Shown here piece after piece: positions 61,119 to 64,000 of a stretch of 64,000 nt of DNA. How positions within the stretch are numbered: the first letter of the stretch is position 1; each line of letters starts with the position of its first letter. Position numbers and translations under genes: made by a program. Origin of the DNA: Streptomyces sp. CB02009 (GTDB lineage Bacteria > Actinomycetota > Actinomycetes > Streptomycetales > Streptomycetaceae); NCBI RefSeq assembly GCF_001905825.1, contig NZ_LIVV01000014.1, forward strand, positions 62,001 through 126,000. Direction: 5' to 3'. The notes under the pieces are model-generated. The model saw only the letters and a list, made by a program, of their open reading frames with translations, was not told the DNA's origin and made no database searches.

Positions 61119-62080
61119 CCTCGCGCCCCCGTCACCGGACACACCGCGCCGGAAGACTCCGCCTCCGCCCGCGCCGACGGGAAGGCGTAACGCACGCCCG
61201 TCAGCCCCTCGGACAGTTGCCAGAGGCGGTGCTGCGCCGCCACGTCCCGTGAGACCCGGCTGGAGCGGGCCGGAGCGGGCGTGCCCCGGCTCTCGAAGAA
61301 CTGCGACGGGCCGAGGTATGCACCGCCCGGCACGTGCGGGTCCGTCGCCGCGCTTAGTGCCGGCCACGCCGCCCGGTCCGCGGGCTGGGCCAGCCACCGC
61401 AGCCCCGCCCCGGCCACCGGCCGCAGCAAACGGGGCACATCGCCCTGCCACAGGCCGGTCGGAGAGAGGCCCGGATGCGCGGCGAACGAGGCAGTGGCCG
61501 CACCCGCTGTGGCAAGCCGGTGGTGCAACTCCCGTGCGAACAGCAGGTTGGCGAGCTTGGAACGTCCGTACGCCGTCAGCGACCGTCGCCCGGCCGACGA
61601 CCGGGCCCCGCCCTCGTCCAAGGCCCCGAGGCCCGCCCGGTGCGTGAGGCTGGCGACGGTGACGATCCGGGAGCCGGGCACCGCTGTCATCAGGTCGAGC
61701 AGCAGGCCCGTCAGCGCGAAGTGCCCGAGGTGGTTGACACCGAAGTGCGCCTCGAAGCCGTCCTCGGTGCGCCGGTACGGAGGGAACATCACCCCGGCGT
61801 TGTTGACGAGCAGGTCCAGGCGCTCGTGGCGGGCATGCACCCACGCCGACGCCTCCCGTACCGAGTCCAGGCACGCCAGGTCCAGGCGTACGACCTCGGT
61901 GCTGCCGCCGATGCGGGCGGCTGCGGCCCTGCCCCGCCCCACGTTGCGGCAGGCGAGGAGGACGTGCGCCCCCCGGTCTGCGAGCACGCGGGCGGTCTCC
62001 AGACCGATGCCGCCAGAGGCGCCGGTGATCAGAGCGGTCCTGCCGCTCTGGTCGGGAATGTGTGCGGGGGACCAGGCCAT
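61115..62080 (-). CDS. Short-chain dehydrogenase/reductase (retinol-dehydrogenase-like)
   Basis: 321 aa. NAD(P) loop LITGASGGIGLETARVL, NNAGVM, and the catalytic Ser/Tyr/Lys in TVASLTHRAG and LTAYGRSKLANLLF. ATG 62080 has GGAGGG 5 nt upstream; an earlier in-frame ATG at 62137 would overlap the neighbouring gene's end. The protein has a 40-residue tail beyond the usual fold. It oxidises or reduces an alcohol/ketone, substrate unknown. Probably outside the cluster proper. Confidence 0.87.
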   Translation of the reverse strand: MAWSPAHIPDQSGRTALITGASGGIGLETARVLADRGAHVLLACRNVGRGRAAAARIGGSTEVVRLDLACLDSVREASAWVHARHERLDLLVNNAGVMFPPYRRTEDGFEAHFGVNHLGHFALTGLLLDLMTAVPGSRIVTVASLTHRAGLGALDEGGARSSAGRRSLTAYGRSKLANLLFARELHHRLATAGAATASFAAHPGLSPTGLWQGDVPRLLRPVAGAGLRWLAQPADRAAWPALSAATDPHVPGGAYLGPSQFFESRGTPAPARSSRVSRDVAAQHRLWQLSEGLTGVRYAFPSARAEAESSGAVCPVTGARG

Positions 62081-62123
62081 GTCACCCTCCTGAGGAAGAC
62101 GGGACGCCTGCGGGCGGGGTGCG

Positions 62124-62666
62124 TCAGTGCGCGGCACCGTAGCCGTGCTGGACGATGAGCTCCGCCGCCACGCCGTAGAAGGCCGGGTCGGACGGGACGT
62201 CCGTGGCCAGACCGTTCACGTAGCGGTTGAACATCGCGAACGCGGCCGCGATCAGGACCGTGTCGTGGATGTGGGTGTCCGTGGCGCCCTCGGCTCGGGC
62301 GGCGGCGATCGCCTCGTCGGAGACGGGGGCCGCCTCGGCCTGCACCTCGGCGGCCACCTTCAGCAGCGACCGGAGCAGCGGAGTGATCGCCGCCGTGTCG
62401 GGGCCGGCGAGCACGGACGCCACGAGCTCGGCGCCACCCTCCAGCTGCGCGGCCGCGAACGCGCTGTGGGAACCGGCGCAGAAAGCGGTGCAGTTCAGGT
62501 GCGACACGTACGCGGCGATCAGTTCGCGCTCGCCCCGGCTCAGCGGCGAAGGACCGCTGCGCAGCAGGGTCTCGGCAAGGTCCGACAGTACGCCCGCGGT
62601 GTCCGGGCGCTGGGCGAAGAGCCCGCTGATTCCGGGAAGGTCATGGGTGATCTCGATGTGGGGCAC
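62124..62666 (-). CDS. Carboxymuconolactone decarboxylase/AhpD-like protein
   Basis: 180 aa. The helix YVSHLNCTAFCAGSHSAFA has the two cysteines and histidine of the AhpD-like redox site, but spaced C-x3-C instead of the usual C-x2-C. A family variant or altered redox chemistry is possible. GTG 62666 is chosen; the longer in-frame start adds a polar leader without similarity. Upstream of and in the same direction as the SDR, likely one transcript. Such proteins act as thiol peroxidases or related reductases. Confidence 0.8.
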   Translation of the reverse strand: MPHIEITHDLPGISGLFAQRPDTAGVLSDLAETLLRSGPSPLSRGERELIAAYVSHLNCTAFCAGSHSAFAAAQLEGGAELVASVLAGPDTAAITPLLRSLLKVAAEVQAEAAPVSDEAIAAARAEGATDTHIHDTVLIAAAFAMFNRYVNGLATDVPSDPAFYGVAAELIVQHGYGAAH

Positions 62667-62905
62667 CGCTGAGTCCTCGTCTTCGCTTGGGGTACGGACG
62701 GGCTCATCGTCGGGACCCGCGGGCCGGCCGGCCAACTTCCAGCGTGCGGACCTCGCCCCGAGCAGTCCCCGTCAGCTCCGCACTCAGAGAGAAGCGTCGC
62801 GCCGCCCGCTAGTCCAAGAATGAGGACGTGGCAAGGAACATCTCGCGGTACGAGGAGACTTGGGCAGGTGGTCGCGTCGGTACGGGCACGTACCGCCGCC
62901 CGGCG

Positions 62906-63181
62906 TCATGCCTCCACGGTTCCGGCGAGCTGCCAGCCGCCCAGTGCGGGCGACAGCACCAGGGCCCGCCGACACAGGGCACGGCACCGCCGCACGGCGC
63001 TCGCCTCGTCCGGAGCCAGCAGGAAGGCGACCCCCCGGGCACCGGCCCGGCTCGCATGCACGCGTACGTGCTCGACGCCGTCGTCCGGGCGGCATGCCGC
63101 CCACAGCTCGGCCAGCAGAACGTCGGAGGACAGATCCGGCGCTTGCGGCGGCTTGGCGAAGGCGAACTCGACGAGGTGCAC
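62906..63181 (-). CDS. Small conserved-looking protein, unknown function
   Basis: 91 aa, GTG start. The sequence VHLVEFAFAKPPQAPDL..., then RVHASRAGARGVAFLLAPDEASAV and GWQLAGTVEA, has the balance of a real protein. It is oppositely oriented to the regulator gene that follows. No recognised motif; residues are mostly small and hydrophobic with a few arginines. Confidence 0.55.
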   Translation of the reverse strand: MHLVEFAFAKPPQAPDLSSDVLLAELWAACRPDDGVEHVRVHASRAGARGVAFLLAPDEASAVRRCRALCRRALVLSPALGGWQLAGTVEA

Positions 63182-63291
63182 ACACCGAGTCTGCCGCACA
63201 CCACCGGCCCCGCCCCAGCCCCGGCGAGGCCACGAACATGCCGTGGCACGCATGTGCCCCGGTGCCCACACACGACCGCGGGGGGACGCTG

Positions 63292-64000
63292 ATGCTGCGC
63301 GTACTCGGACTCGACTTCAGCACGGAGGCCGTCTACCGGTTGATGCTGGAGCACCCTTCGTGGGGCGTGGACCGCCTCGCGGAGGAGCTGGACACCGACC
63401 GTCGCACGGTCGCCCGGGCACTGGACACGCTGGCCGACCTCGCGCTGCTGCGCGCAACGACGACCGCCGACTCCTCCGGCGGCCTGCGATTGGTGCCGCC
63501 CCGGGCCGGACTCGGCGCGCTGCTCGAACGACGGCAGAACGAGCTCGCCCGCACTCAGCTGGAGATCGACGCGAGCCGCGCGGCGGTCGCCGACCTCCTC
63601 ACCGACTACACGGCGCTCGGCCGAGACTCCCTGGGCGGTGCGGTGGAACGCTTCACCGGAGACGAGTCCGTCCGGCGGATCCACACAGACGTCACCGGAC
63701 AGGCCCGCGGCGAACTCCTCGCCCTCGCCCCCACCACTGCCTCCGGAGGCGGCCCCTGGGAGATCGACGCCCCCCTCCACGTCGACCTGCTCTCCCGGGG
63801 AGTGAGGGTCCGCATCCTCCACCTCGACAGCACCGACGGAACACCCGAGCGTCGACGGGCGGTCCGAGAGCTGACACAGGCCGGCGCCGAGATCCGCACC
63901 CTGCCCTCCCTCCCTCTGCAGCTGCGGATCGTCGACGGGGCGAGCGCCGTCCTTCCCCTCGATCCGGAAGTCCCTGATGAGGGAGCCGTGCTTCTGCGCG
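63292..64000 (+). CDS. TrmB/LuxR-like transcriptional regulator, 3' end outside window
   Basis: The frame is open from ATG 63292 to the right edge (236 codons seen). The N-terminal winged-helix segment (LMLEHPSWGVDRLAEELDTDRRTVARALDTL) followed by a helical linker (LLERRQNELARTQLEID) and an effector-like domain (RIHTDVTGQARGELLAL, VRVRILHLD) matches the TrmB-like N-terminal part of actinobacterial LuxR-type regulators. The C-terminal LuxR HTH would lie outside. It could be a cluster regulator, or belong to the neighbouring genes. Confidence 0.75.
   Translation, partial: MLRVLGLDFSTEAVYRLMLEHPSWGVDRLAEELDTDRRTVARALDTLADLALLRATTTADSSGGLRLVPPRAGLGALLERRQNELARTQLEIDASRAAVADLLTDYTALGRDSLGGAVERFTGDESVRRIHTDVTGQARGELLALAPTTASGGGPWEIDAPLHVDLLSRGVRVRILHLDSTDGTPERRRAVRELTQAGAEIRTLPSLPLQLRIVDGASAVLPLDPEVPDEGAVLLR

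Noticed and set aside
60783..61190. Plus-strand frame in the gap between the membrane protein and the SDR
   Set aside because: Arg/Pro-rich composition without motifs; the minus-strand GTG-overlapped 74-aa frame in the same place is more protein-like.

Overview
The window is high-GC DNA with closely packed genes, many GTG starts, 4-nt ATGA/GTGA overlaps and almost no spare sequence inside operons. This points to an actinomycete, most likely Streptomyces (inference from composition and gene style). Nearly everything between about 900 and 59,700 is a specialised-metabolite gene cluster. An MMPL-type transporter (cut by the left edge) and a housekeeping-like membrane protein, SDR and TrmB-like regulator group (59,760 to the right edge) flank it. 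I see no tRNA, rRNA, CRISPR array or insertion sequence.

Block A (1,014-9,280, plus strand) looks like a methoxylated benzoxazolinate pathway of the kind found in the C-1027 enediyne. It holds an anthranilate-synthase-like ADIC synthase with its own glutaminase, an iron-sulfur flavoprotein resembling ADIC dehydrogenase, two PaaK-type adenylating enzymes, a P450 and an O-methyltransferase. Block B (9,355-17,671) adds a solute-binding protein without a signal peptide, an epoxide hydrolase, a zinc-ribbon methyltransferase, a FAD oxidase, a secreted neocarzinostatin-family apoprotein and a 14-TM exporter. Block C (17,738-24,904) encodes an SgcC4-like tyrosine aminomutase, a chorismatase with a benzoate-CoA-ligase-like enzyme (a 3-hydroxybenzoate unit), a P450 and another exporter. 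Apoprotein, aminomutase, epoxide hydrolase and benzoxazolinate genes together are the signature of a nine-membered enediyne chromoprotein, yet no enediyne PKS, NRPS module or carrier protein lies in the window.

Block D (24,930-34,832, minus) carries three ATP-grasp ligases, a serine acetyltransferase, a cysteine-synthase-like PLP enzyme, a GNAT protein, a UDP-xylose-synthase-like enzyme and a large FkbH-like protein. Block E (35,015-41,960, plus) is a coupled operon: an acyl-reductase-like aldehyde dehydrogenase, a ketosynthase-like fragment, a thiamine-diphosphate enzyme, an acyl-AMP ligase, a complete ketosynthase and a GT2 glycosyltransferase. Block F (41,971-56,165, minus) contains a BtrH-like cysteine acyltransferase candidate, an exporter, an R2-like diiron protein, an abundant-looking 61-aa acidic peptide, a flavin monooxygenase fused to a flavin reductase, and a chain of amidohydrolase, acyl-CoA dehydrogenase, PrpF, asparagine synthetase, second cysteine-synthase-like enzyme, HpcH aldolase and TauD dioxygenase. 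Block G (56,517-59,693, plus) has a tautomerase, an exporter, a dedicated SAM synthetase and a small unknown protein. The product of blocks D-G is not one I recognise.

A directional 18-bp box (GCA, six bases, A/G, AGATG, usually CG) lies 60-131 bp upstream of at least nine gene starts in blocks A, B, E and F. This suggests that the enediyne-like and the unrecognised blocks form one regulon.
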